Translations under genes and position numbers: made by a program
Part shown: positions 57,455-64,000 of the stretch, piece by piece
Layout: each line of letters opens with the position of its first letter
How positions within the stretch are numbered: the first letter of the stretch is position 1
Notes under the pieces: generated by a model
Databases searched by the model: none
What the model was told of the DNA's origin: nothing
What the model saw: the letters and a program-made list of their open reading frames with translations, nothing else
Origin: Pseudomonas bharatica CSV86
GTDB lineage: Bacteria > Pseudomonadota > Gammaproteobacteria > Pseudomonadales > Pseudomonadaceae
DNA length: 64,000 nucleotides
NCBI RefSeq assembly: GCF_000319305.2
Contig: NZ_AMWJ02000002.1
Coordinates: 2,494,001-2,558,000 of the forward strand
Direction of reading: 5' to 3'

Positions 57455-57970
57455 GCACCTCGTGCCTGTTTCGGGAATGTAAAAGGGATAGCTGCCAAGT
57501 ATAGGGACTTCTGCCCTCCTAAAGGAACCTTTTGCACAAAATTTAACCAGCCTGTGGATGAATGGCCGGCAATAGAAATAACGAAAGGAAGATTTATAAA
57601 AGCTTTGTTTTTATGTTTATTCTTAGTCCGCGACCTTTCTGTGGATAAGTACTTAGAGCCCATATAATGCCTGATGTACAGAGATTCATAACCCTGTGGC
57701 CCAAGGGCAATGAGGGTTATGGATAAGCGTCCGGAACCTGTGGATTAAATTGCTTGTTACCCACAGATGGATTTATCTCCACCCCTCAGGCCAGGTTATC
57801 AACGGAGCTGAAGGCGGGTTTTCCACAGGGCTCATTCTCCCTGTGTAAACACGCGGGCAGCCGAAAGCCCCAGAGCAGAGCCGGTAGGTTTCCGTTGTCA
57901 AATGAGGGAGGGTGAAGCAGGACGCAGCAAACGGGCCGATCAAATCAGGCCCGTTTGTGGATAAGAACGC
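57455..57970. other. DnaA-box-rich intergenic region upstream of mnmG (candidate second origin)
   Basis: A 516-base gap, AT-rich around 57570-57625. Perfect boxes TGTGGATAA lie at 57640-57648 and 57956-57964. Near matches lie at 57553, 57718, 57739, 57757, 57796 and 57819. Early work on Pseudomonas described two autonomously replicating origin regions, one of them near this gene set; I recall this but cannot check it here. No RNA gene or ORF is convincing. Confidence 0.6.
57928..57957. terminator. Terminator after mnmE
   Basis: Perfect 10-bp stem CAAACGGGCC / GGCCCGTTTG with a 10-base loop, just past the mnmE stop. The right arm merges with a perfect DnaA box at 57956. Confidence 0.8.
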
Positions 57971-59341
57971 TTACTTGCCGATACAGAAGCTGGAGAAGAT
58001 ACGACCCAGAAGATCGTCTGAACTGAATGCGCCGGTAATTTCACCCAACGCCTGCTGTGCCTGGCGCAGATCTTCGGCCAATAGCTCACCCGCGCCGGCC
58101 AGGGTCAGTTGTTCACGACCATGCTCGAGGCTGGCGCTGGCCTGGCGCAGGGCATCCAGATGTCGCCGGCGGGCGCTGAAGCCGCTTTCGACCGTCTGTT
58201 CGTAGCCCATGCAGGCCTTCAAATGATCGCGTAGCAGATCCAGGCCTTGATCCGGCGCCTTGGCGCTGAGGGTAATGGTGACATGCCCGTCCTCGCTTTC
58301 CTCCATGCCGATGGATTCGCCGCTGAGGTCGGCCTTGTTACGGATCAGGGTGACCTTGTCTGGCCGCGGTCGCTGATCGAGGAATTCCGGCCATAGGGCA
58401 AAGGGATCACTGGCTTCCGGCGCAGTGGCATCCACTACCAGGAGCACCCGGTCCGCTTCGCCAATCGCCTTCAGAGCGCGTTCCACGCCGATCTTTTCCA
58501 CATGGTCGTCTGTGTCGCGCAAGCCGGCAGTGTCCACTACATGCAGGGGCATGCCGTCTATGTGGATATGTTCCCGCAGGATGTCCCGGGTGGTGCCGGC
58601 AATATCGGTGACGATTGCCGCTTCACGACCGGCAAGCATGTTCAACAGGCTGGACTTGCCAGCGTTGGGACGACCGGCGATCACGACTGTCATGCCGTCG
58701 CGCAGCAAGGCACCCTGTCCGGCTTCGCGCATTACCGAGGCCAGATCGCTGCGTACCTGGTCAAGCATGCCCAGCACATGGCCATCGGCGAGGAAATCGA
58801 TTTCCTCTTCGGGAAAGTCGATCGCTGCTTCCACGTAGATGCGCAGGCTGATCAGACGCTCGGTCAAGTTATCCACACGCCGGGAGAATTCTCCCTGAAG
58901 CGATCGAAGGGCATTGCGCGCTGCCTGGGCGGAACTGGCCTCGATCAGGTCGGCTATCGCTTCGGCCTGGGCCAGGTCGAGCTTGTCGTTGAGGAAGGCG
59001 CGCTCGCTGAACTCACCCGGCCGCGCAAGACGACATCCAAGCTGTACACAGCGTTGCAGAAGCATATCCAGCACCACCGGACCACCGTGGCCCTGCAGTT
59101 CCAGCACATCCTCGCCCGTGAATGAATTAGGGCCGGGGAAGAACAAGGCAATGCCCTCGTCAAGCACCAGTCCGTCTTCACTGCGGAACGGGCCGTAGTG
59201 GGCGTGGCGCGGAGACAGTTCGCGACCGGTGATGGCTTGCCCGGCCTGGCGCGCCAATGGCCCGGAGATCCGCACAATGCCTACCCCGCCGCGGCCTTGG
59301 GCGGTAGCGATGGCGGTGATGGTTTCGCGACGGGAAGTCAT
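57971..59341 (-). CDS. mnmE: tRNA modification GTPase MnmE
   Basis: A 456-residue GTPase partner of MnmG. N-terminal formyl-THF-binding domain (RETITAIATAQGRGGVGIVR), G domain with GRPNAGKSSLLNMLAG (G1), DTAGLRDTDD (G3) and NKAD (G4), and the terminal CIGK motif whose Cys is part of the active site. Full length. Confidence 0.97.
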   Translation of the reverse strand: MTSRRETITAIATAQGRGGVGIVRISGPLARQAGQAITGRELSPRHAHYGPFRSEDGLVLDEGIALFFPGPNSFTGEDVLELQGHGGPVVLDMLLQRCVQLGCRLARPGEFSERAFLNDKLDLAQAEAIADLIEASSAQAARNALRSLQGEFSRRVDNLTERLISLRIYVEAAIDFPEEEIDFLADGHVLGMLDQVRSDLASVMREAGQGALLRDGMTVVIAGRPNAGKSSLLNMLAGREAAIVTDIAGTTRDILREHIHIDGMPLHVVDTAGLRDTDDHVEKIGVERALKAIGEADRVLLVVDATAPEASDPFALWPEFLDQRPRPDKVTLIRNKADLSGESIGMEESEDGHVTITLSAKAPDQGLDLLRDHLKACMGYEQTVESGFSARRRHLDALRQASASLEHGREQLTLAGAGELLAEDLRQAQQALGEITGAFSSDDLLGRIFSSFCIGK

Positions 59342-59374
59342 GTCGATAGCCTCGAAACAAAAACGTCAGATAGC

Positions 59375-59400
59375 AAAACGCCCCACGAGTGGGGCGTTTA
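59375..59400 (-). terminator. Terminator of the rpmH-rnpA-yidD-yidC operon
   Basis: Stem AAACGCCCC / GGGGCGTTT around ACGAGT (59376-59384 with 59391-59399), between the yidC stop and mnmE start, with TTTT following on the minus strand. A perfect DnaA box overlaps at 59398-59406. Confidence 0.85.
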
Positions 59401-59424
59401 TCCACAGATTAGCTGGCTAATCCG

Positions 59425-61098
59425 TCAGGCTGCGGCCTTCTTGGTCGCGTTTTCGATACTGCGGGTGATGTACCACTGCTGTGCGATGGACAGGCAGTTG
59501 TTCACAACCCAATACAGCACCAGACCAGCCGGGAACCACAGGAAGAAGAAGGTGAAGATGATCGGCATCATTTTCATTACCTTGGCCTGCATCGGATCCG
59601 GTGGGGTCGGGTTCAGCTGCTGCTGGATGAACATGGTCGCGCCCATGATGATCGGCAGGATGAAGAACGGATCCTTGATCGACAGGTCGGTGATCCAGAA
59701 CATCCACGGAGCCTGGCGCATCTCCACGCTTTCCAGGAGTACCCAGTACAGCGAAAGGAAGACCGGCATCTGCACCAGGATCGGCAAGCAGCCGCCCAGC
59801 GGGTTGATCTTCTCTTTCTTGTACAGCTCCATCATCGCCTGGGACATCTTCTGGCGATCGTCACCGAACTGTTCTTTCAATTGGGCCAGGCGCGGCGCAA
59901 CAGCACGCATGCGCGCCATCGAACGGTAGCTGGCGGCGGACAGCGGGAAGAACAGGCCCTTGATCAGCATGGTCAGGACGATGATCGACCAGCCCCAGTT
60001 GCCGAGCAGGCTGTGGATATGTTGCAGCAGCCAGAAGATCGGCTGGGCAATGAACCACAGGATGCCGTAGTCGACGGTCAGCTCCAGGCCTGGGGACAAC
60101 TCCTTCAGCTTGCTCTGGATCTTCGGACCGGCGTACAGGGTGCTGCTGGTTTCAGCCTTGGCGCCAGCGGCAACGTTCAACGCAGGACCGTTGTAACCGA
60201 TGATGTAGTTGCCTTGGCTATCCTTGCGGGTCTGAACGAAGTTGTTATCGGATTTTTCCGGGATCCAGGCCGTCACGAAGTAGTGCTGCAGCCAGGCGAC
60301 CCAGCCGCCGTTCACATTTTCTTTCAAATTGCCCTTGTCCATGTCCTTCATGGACACTTTCTTGTAGGGCTCGGAACTTGTCCACAGGGCAGCACCCAGA
60401 TAGGTGGCAGTACCGGTGGCGGTCGACGACGAAGGATCGGAGCTGGCGTCACGCTTCAGTTGGCCGAACATGTTGCCGGTCCAGGGCTGGCCGCTCTGAT
60501 TGTCGATCAGGTAGCTGACCTTCAGGTCGTACTCGCCGCGTTTCAGGGTGAAACGCTTGATGTAGTTGACGCCGGCGTCGCTGAACTTCAGGTCGACGAC
60601 CAGTTGGTCCTGGCCATCGGCCAGTTGATAACTTTTTTGCTCGGCAGCATAAATCGGACGGCCAGCAGCACGTGAGTCCGGGCCGTTGGCGCCGATCAGG
60701 CCGCTCTGGGCCAGATAAACACGTTCGCCACCGTTATCGAACAACTGGAACGGAATTTCCGGATGATCCTGGCGACGTGGGTACTTCGGCAGGGTCAACT
60801 GGACAATATCGCCACCCGTAGGGTCGATAGCCAGATCGAGTACATCGGTCTTGACGCGGATCAGATCCTTGCTGACAGCGACCGGTGCCTGTTCCGCCGG
60901 GGCTTCGGCGTTGACGCTCGGAATGTCGGCATTGGTATTGCCGGCACCGGTGCTGTCCGGCAGGGAAGGCGCGATGGTGCTGGAGGCAGCAGTCTGATTC
61001 GGCAGGGCAGCCTGGCCGTAGTCCTGGTTCCACTTGAGGACCATGACATAGGACACGATTGCCAGGGCGGCGATCAGGATCGTGCGTTTAATATCCAT
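59425..61098 (-). CDS. yidC: Membrane protein insertase YidC
   Basis: A 557-residue inner-membrane insertase. N-terminal signal-anchor (TILIAALAIVSYVMVLKW), a large periplasmic beta domain (residues about 60-340) and the conserved five-helix core with ELYKKEKINPLGGCLPILVQ and LYWVLLESVEMRQAPWMFWI. The hydrophilic groove Arg is expected in SAASYRSMARMRAV. Follows yidD by two bases. Confidence 0.96.
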   Translation of the reverse strand: MDIKRTILIAALAIVSYVMVLKWNQDYGQAALPNQTAASSTIAPSLPDSTGAGNTNADIPSVNAEAPAEQAPVAVSKDLIRVKTDVLDLAIDPTGGDIVQLTLPKYPRRQDHPEIPFQLFDNGGERVYLAQSGLIGANGPDSRAAGRPIYAAEQKSYQLADGQDQLVVDLKFSDAGVNYIKRFTLKRGEYDLKVSYLIDNQSGQPWTGNMFGQLKRDASSDPSSSTATGTATYLGAALWTSSEPYKKVSMKDMDKGNLKENVNGGWVAWLQHYFVTAWIPEKSDNNFVQTRKDSQGNYIIGYNGPALNVAAGAKAETSSTLYAGPKIQSKLKELSPGLELTVDYGILWFIAQPIFWLLQHIHSLLGNWGWSIIVLTMLIKGLFFPLSAASYRSMARMRAVAPRLAQLKEQFGDDRQKMSQAMMELYKKEKINPLGGCLPILVQMPVFLSLYWVLLESVEMRQAPWMFWITDLSIKDPFFILPIIMGATMFIQQQLNPTPPDPMQAKVMKMMPIIFTFFFLWFPAGLVLYWVVNNCLSIAQQWYITRSIENATKKAAA

Positions 61099-61100
61099 GA

Positions 61101-61346
61101 TTACTCGGCTATCGAAGAAGTACGGGAGGAAGGAACGGGCGGAACCGGATCAAAACCGCCTGCATTCCAGGGATGACAACGACCCAGCCGACGAACGGTC
61201 AGCCACCCGCCGCGTAAAAGACCATGTGTTTCGATGGCTTCGTACGCATAGCAGGAGCAACTTGGGTAGAAACGGCAATGGCTGGCCATCAACGGGCTGA
61301 TGGCGTAACGGTAAAACTGGATCGGAACGAGGGCCAGTTTACGCAT
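61101..61346 (-). CDS. yidD: Membrane protein insertion efficiency factor YidD
   Basis: An 81-residue small protein that aids YidC-dependent insertion. Family block YRYAISPLMASHCRFYPSCS and CYAYEAIETHGLLRGGWLTV, with GRCHPWNAGGFDPVP. Starts at 61346, overlapping the rnpA stop by eight bases. Confidence 0.93.
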   Translation of the reverse strand: MRKLALVPIQFYRYAISPLMASHCRFYPSCSCYAYEAIETHGLLRGGWLTVRRLGRCHPWNAGGFDPVPPVPSSRTSSIAE

Positions 61347-61743
61347 CTGGACGGTCCACCCCTACGGATTCGGTCTTGACCTCTGGAGAGGGCCGAGTAC
61401 GAGCGAGGCGCTTCCAGATCTTGCCAAAATGCTGGTGCAATTCCGGGTTTTCTATATCGCCAAGGCCTTTGCGCGCGACGATGACTATGTCCCAGCCGGC
61501 CAGGATTTCCTGGTGTCGACGAAACGAATCGCGCATCAAACGCTTCAAGCGATTGCGCTGAACGGAAAGCTTTACGGCTTTTTTGCCGATCACCAGGCCC
61601 AGACGGGGATGATCCAATCCGTTTTCGCGGGCAAGCAGCAAGAGACTCTTGCCGGGCACCTTGCCTGATGGAGAGTCAAAGACCGCTTTGAAGTGTCGGG
61701 GTGTCAGTAGACGCTTATCCCGACTGAAGTCCTGACTCACCAC
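61339..61743 (-). CDS. rnpA: Ribonuclease P protein component
   Basis: A 134-residue basic RNA-binding subunit of RNase P for tRNA 5' maturation. The signature RNxxxR is in SVQRNRLKRLMRDSFRRHQE. Start GTG at 61743 (VVSQDFSRDKRLLT) or the adjacent GTG at 61740; 12 bases after the rpmH stop. Confidence 0.94.
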   Translation of the reverse strand: MVSQDFSRDKRLLTPRHFKAVFDSPSGKVPGKSLLLLARENGLDHPRLGLVIGKKAVKLSVQRNRLKRLMRDSFRRHQEILAGWDIVIVARKGLGDIENPELHQHFGKIWKRLARTRPSPEVKTESVGVDRPDA

Positions 61744-61755
61744 CTGTGCCGAAAA

Positions 61756-61890
61756 TCAAACTGCCAGGCGCTTACGGCCTTTGGCACGACGGCGGGACAG
61801 AACAGCACGGCCGTTCTTGGTGGCCATACGTGCACGGAAACCGTGAGTGCGAGCGCGCTTGATGGTGCTTGGTTGGAAAGTACGTTTCAT
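61756..61890 (-). CDS. rpmH: Ribosomal protein L34
   Basis: A 44-residue very basic ribosomal protein beginning [20 protein letters not shown] and ending KRLAV. First gene of the rpmH-rnpA-yidD-yidC operon and the conserved left border of oriC. Confidence 0.97.
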
Positions 61891-61949
61891 GGCGTGTTAC
61901 CTGGTTCGTGACTACGGGCCGGAATGGCCCCCGTTTTAAGAGACCGGCG

Positions 61950-61978
61950 ATTCTAGAGAAAGCAGGTCCGTAGGTCAA
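61950..61978 (-). promoter_or_regulatory. Sigma70 promoter of rpmH
   Basis: Minus strand TTGACC (61978-61973), 17-base spacer, TAGAAT (61955-61950), about 60 bases before the rpmH start. Strong match, fitting a ribosomal protein gene. Confidence 0.8.
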
Positions 61979-62416
61979 TTTCCAACCAGCTTTTCCTTAT
62001 AGAACGAAAAACCGGTCGGGATTCGATCCGGCCCGGTTCGTCAGGGTCACCGCGGTTAGACATAAAAAAAAGAGGAAAGGTATTTAAAGCTTTTCTGAAG
62101 AACTTATGAATCTTAGCATCGGAATTTCTGTGGATAGATCTCTGAAAGCCTTGTTCTGCGTGTTGTACAAAGATTCAAAACCCTGTCGGGAAACGGTGCT
62201 TTGCTTGTGCCGGATGCTCGGAAAAGCAGTGGATAAAATCGCTACTTTTCCACAGGCTAGTTTTCCACAGGCTTGGACCCCGACTTGTGCATAGCCCTTA
62301 TCGATGGTTATCCACAGAGCTTATTCAGGCGGGCCCAAAAGCATTTTGGTCAGTAAATGACTGATTTAACGCCTCTCTTGGGCCTACTGCGTGTGGATAA
62401 GTGTGCGGGTGCCCGG
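61979..62416. other. oriC: Chromosomal origin oriC (rpmH-dnaA intergenic)
   Basis: AT-rich candidate unwinding stretch at about 62062-62115. Perfect DnaA boxes lie at 62308-62316 (TTATCCACA) and 62392-62400 (TGTGGATAA). Near-perfect boxes are at 62129-62137, 62228-62236, 62246-62254 and 62261-62269. This position, between rpmH and dnaA, is the established Pseudomonas origin. No RNA gene seen. Confidence 0.88.
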
Positions 62417-62422
62417 TACAAT
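62394..62422 (+). promoter_or_regulatory. dnaA promoter overlapped by a DnaA box
   Basis: TGGATA (62394-62399), 17-base spacer, TACAAT (62417-62422). The perfect DnaA box at 62392-62400 covers the -35, as expected for DnaA autorepression. Confidence 0.65.
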
Positions 62423-62440
62423 GGCTGCTTGTTTTTGCCT

Positions 62441-62477
62441 CACCGGCCCTCACCGGCCCTCACCGGCCCTTACCGGG
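62441..62477. repeat. Three and a half 10-bp tandem repeats in the dnaA leader
   Basis: CACCGGCCCT is repeated at 62441, 62451 and 62461 with a degenerate fourth unit (TACCGGGCTT). They lie between the promoter and the GTG start, so they are in the 5' leader mRNA. Confidence 0.8.
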
Positions 62478-62499
62478 CTTCCAAACTCAGGGGATATCC

Positions 62500-64000
62500 G
62501 TGTCAGTGGAACTTTGGCAGCAGTGCGTGGAGCTTCTGCGCGATGAGCTGCCTACCCAGCAATTCAATACCTGGATCCGTCCGCTACAAGTCGAAGCCGA
62601 AGGCGACGAGTTGCGCGTCTACGCGCCTAACCGTTTCGTACTCGACTGGGTCAATGAAAAGTACCTGGGCCGTTTGCTGGAACTGCTCGGTGAACACGGC
62701 AACGGTTCCGTGCCGGCGCTCTCCTTATTAATAGGCAGCCGTCGCAGCTCGGCTCCGCGTGCAGCACCCAACGCACCGCTCGCAGCTGCCGTGGCTGCTT
62801 CCCAGGCGGCAGCTGCCAAGGTTGCACCGGCGCCAGCCGTCAGCGAGCCGGTCAACCACGCCCCTTCTGCGCCTGTTGCCGAGCCTGCAATTGAAGAAGC
62901 GCCGTCCCGGGAAAGCTTCGATGCGATGGGGGGCGACGCTCCGGCCGCTGCTCCCGTTGCCGCCAACGGTCGTTCGGAACAGCGTACCGTGCAGGTCGAG
63001 GGTGCACTCAAGCACACCAGCTACCTCAACCGGACCTTTACCTTCGAAAACTTCGTGGAAGGTAAATCCAACCAGCTGGCCCGTGCTGCAGCCTGGCAGG
63101 TGGCGGACAACCCCAAGCACGGCTACAACCCGCTCTTCCTTTATGGGGGCGTAGGCTTGGGTAAGACCCACTTGATGCATGCCGTGGGTAACCATCTGCT
63201 CAAGAAGAACCCCAACGCCAAGGTTGTCTACCTGCATTCCGAGCGCTTTGTCGCGGACATGGTCAAGGCGTTGCAGCTCAATGCGATCAACGAGTTCAAG
63301 CGTTTCTATCGTTCCGTGGACGCCCTGCTGATCGACGACATCCAATTCTTCGCCCGCAAGGAGCGTTCCCAGGAAGAGTTTTTCCACACCTTCAATGCCC
63401 TTCTTGAAGGCGGCCAGCAGGTGATTCTCACCAGCGACCGTTATCCCAAGGAGATCGAAGGCCTGGAAGAGCGATTGAAATCCCGCTTCGGCTGGGGCTT
63501 GACCGTAGCGGTCGAGCCGCCGGAGCTGGAAACCCGTGTTGCGATCCTGATGAAGAAGGCCGACCAGGCCAAGGTCGAACTGCCGCATGACGCCGCGTTC
63601 TTCATTGCCCAGCGCATTCGCTCCAACGTTCGCGAACTCGAAGGTGCACTTAAGCGTGTAATCGCCCACTCCCACTTCATGGGCCGCGATATCACCATCG
63701 AACTGATTCGTGAATCGCTGAAGGATTTGCTGGCCCTGCAGGACAAGCTGGTGAGTGTGGATAACATCCAGCGCACCGTCGCCGAGTACTACAAGATCAA
63801 GATTTCCGATCTGCTGTCCAAGCGTCGCTCGCGTTCGGTGGCTCGCCCACGGCAGGTTGCCATGGCCCTGTCCAAGGAATTGACCAACCACAGTCTGCCG
63901 GAAATCGGCGATGTATTCGGCGGCCGCGATCACACCACCGTGCTGCACGCCTGCCGCAAGATCAACGAACTCAAGGAATCCGACGCGGATATCCGCGAGG
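62500..64000 (+). CDS. dnaA: Replication initiator DnaA, 3' end cut by window
   Basis: Start is GTG at 62500 (VSVELWQQCVELLRDELPTQ), 500 residues to the right edge; only about ten residues are expected to be missing. Domain I, an Ala/Pro-rich linker (domain II), the AAA+ domain with Walker A YGGVGLGKTHLMHAVGNH and Walker B LLIDDIQFF, and the domain IV DNA-binding helix with VARPRQVAMALSKELTNHSL and GGRDHTTVLHACRKI. A perfect DnaA box sits inside at 63756-63764. Confidence 0.98.
   Translation, partial: MSVELWQQCVELLRDELPTQQFNTWIRPLQVEAEGDELRVYAPNRFVLDWVNEKYLGRLLELLGEHGNGSVPALSLLIGSRRSSAPRAAPNAPLAAAVAASQAAAAKVAPAPAVSEPVNHAPSAPVAEPAIEEAPSRESFDAMGGDAPAAAPVAANGRSEQRTVQVEGALKHTSYLNRTFTFENFVEGKSNQLARAAAWQVADNPKHGYNPLFLYGGVGLGKTHLMHAVGNHLLKKNPNAKVVYLHSERFVADMVKALQLNAINEFKRFYRSVDALLIDDIQFFARKERSQEEFFHTFNALLEGGQQVILTSDRYPKEIEGLEERLKSRFGWGLTVAVEPPELETRVAILMKKADQAKVELPHDAAFFIAQRIRSNVRELEGALKRVIAHSHFMGRDITIELIRESLKDLLALQDKLVSVDNIQRTVAEYYKIKISDLLSKRRSRSVARPRQVAMALSKELTNHSLPEIGDVFGGRDHTTVLHACRKINELKESDADIRE

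Noticed and set aside
62728..63948. 406-residue open frame opposite dnaA
   Set aside because: Antisense to the DnaA coding sequence, which has all AAA+ motifs.

Overview
The window is an origin-proximal chromosome segment of a fluorescent Pseudomonas (P. putida/P. fluorescens type). The evidence is the high GC content, the gene order rpmH-rnpA-yidD-yidC-mnmE / mnmG-rsmG-parA-parB / atpIBEFHAGDC / glmU-glmR-glmS leading away from dnaA, and dispersed REP/REPIN repeats with the core GGAGCTGGCTTGCCAGC. The genus call rests on gene content and remembered synteny; no search was run.

Layout. 1-5.3 kb has a polyamine flavour: an acetylpolyamine amidohydrolase-type deacetylase, a PotF-like binding protein, a MocR regulator (frameshifted), a PaiB-like flavoprotein and two GNAT acetyltransferases (the second frameshifted). 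5.3-7.9 kb carries mmuM divergent from a two-gene amino-acid ABC transporter that lacks an ATPase. 8.0-9.75 kb is a hipA-hipB toxin-antitoxin-like pair in reversed order, with three evenly spaced operators. 9.8-17 kb is central metabolism: a two-subunit pyruvate carboxylase, its divergent LysR regulator, a HexR-like regulator and zwf with a HexR-type operator between them. 17-31.7 kb holds a GGDEF/EAL protein, uvrD, a Tim44-domain protein, an SMI1/KNR4 protein, a lipoprotein hydrolase, a K+/H+ antiporter, a thioesterase, pdxY and two COG0523 GTPases. 29.9-33.8 kb looks like a Zur (zinc-starvation) regulon with two Zur boxes: zigA, a DUF1826 gene, an uncharacterised secreted protein, folE2 and a gamma-carbonic anhydrase. 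34-41.6 kb has cls, cfa, a frameshifted lpd, a dCache chemoreceptor and a periplasmic protein with an internal duplication.

From 41.7 kb to the end is the origin region: cell-wall precursor genes (glmS, glmR, glmU), the F1Fo ATP synthase operon with a recognisable promoter, parAB, rsmG, mnmG, a DnaA-box-rich gap (candidate second origin), mnmE, yidC, yidD, rnpA, rpmH, the canonical oriC and most of dnaA. A parS-like site lies inside folE2, about 30 kb from dnaA. I count about 28 perfect 9-mer DnaA boxes (TTATCCACA or its complement), many inside genes and some in arrays.

Three genes (MocR, second GNAT, lpd) are each broken by what looks like one missing base in or near a G/C run. This pattern fits sequencing undercalls as well as real mutations. 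The most novel-looking items are the reversed hipAB locus with 41-bp-phased operators, the Zur-controlled secreted protein, the 12-bp DnaA-box-like repeat array in the MocR linker, and the DnaA-box cluster in a COG0523 gene.
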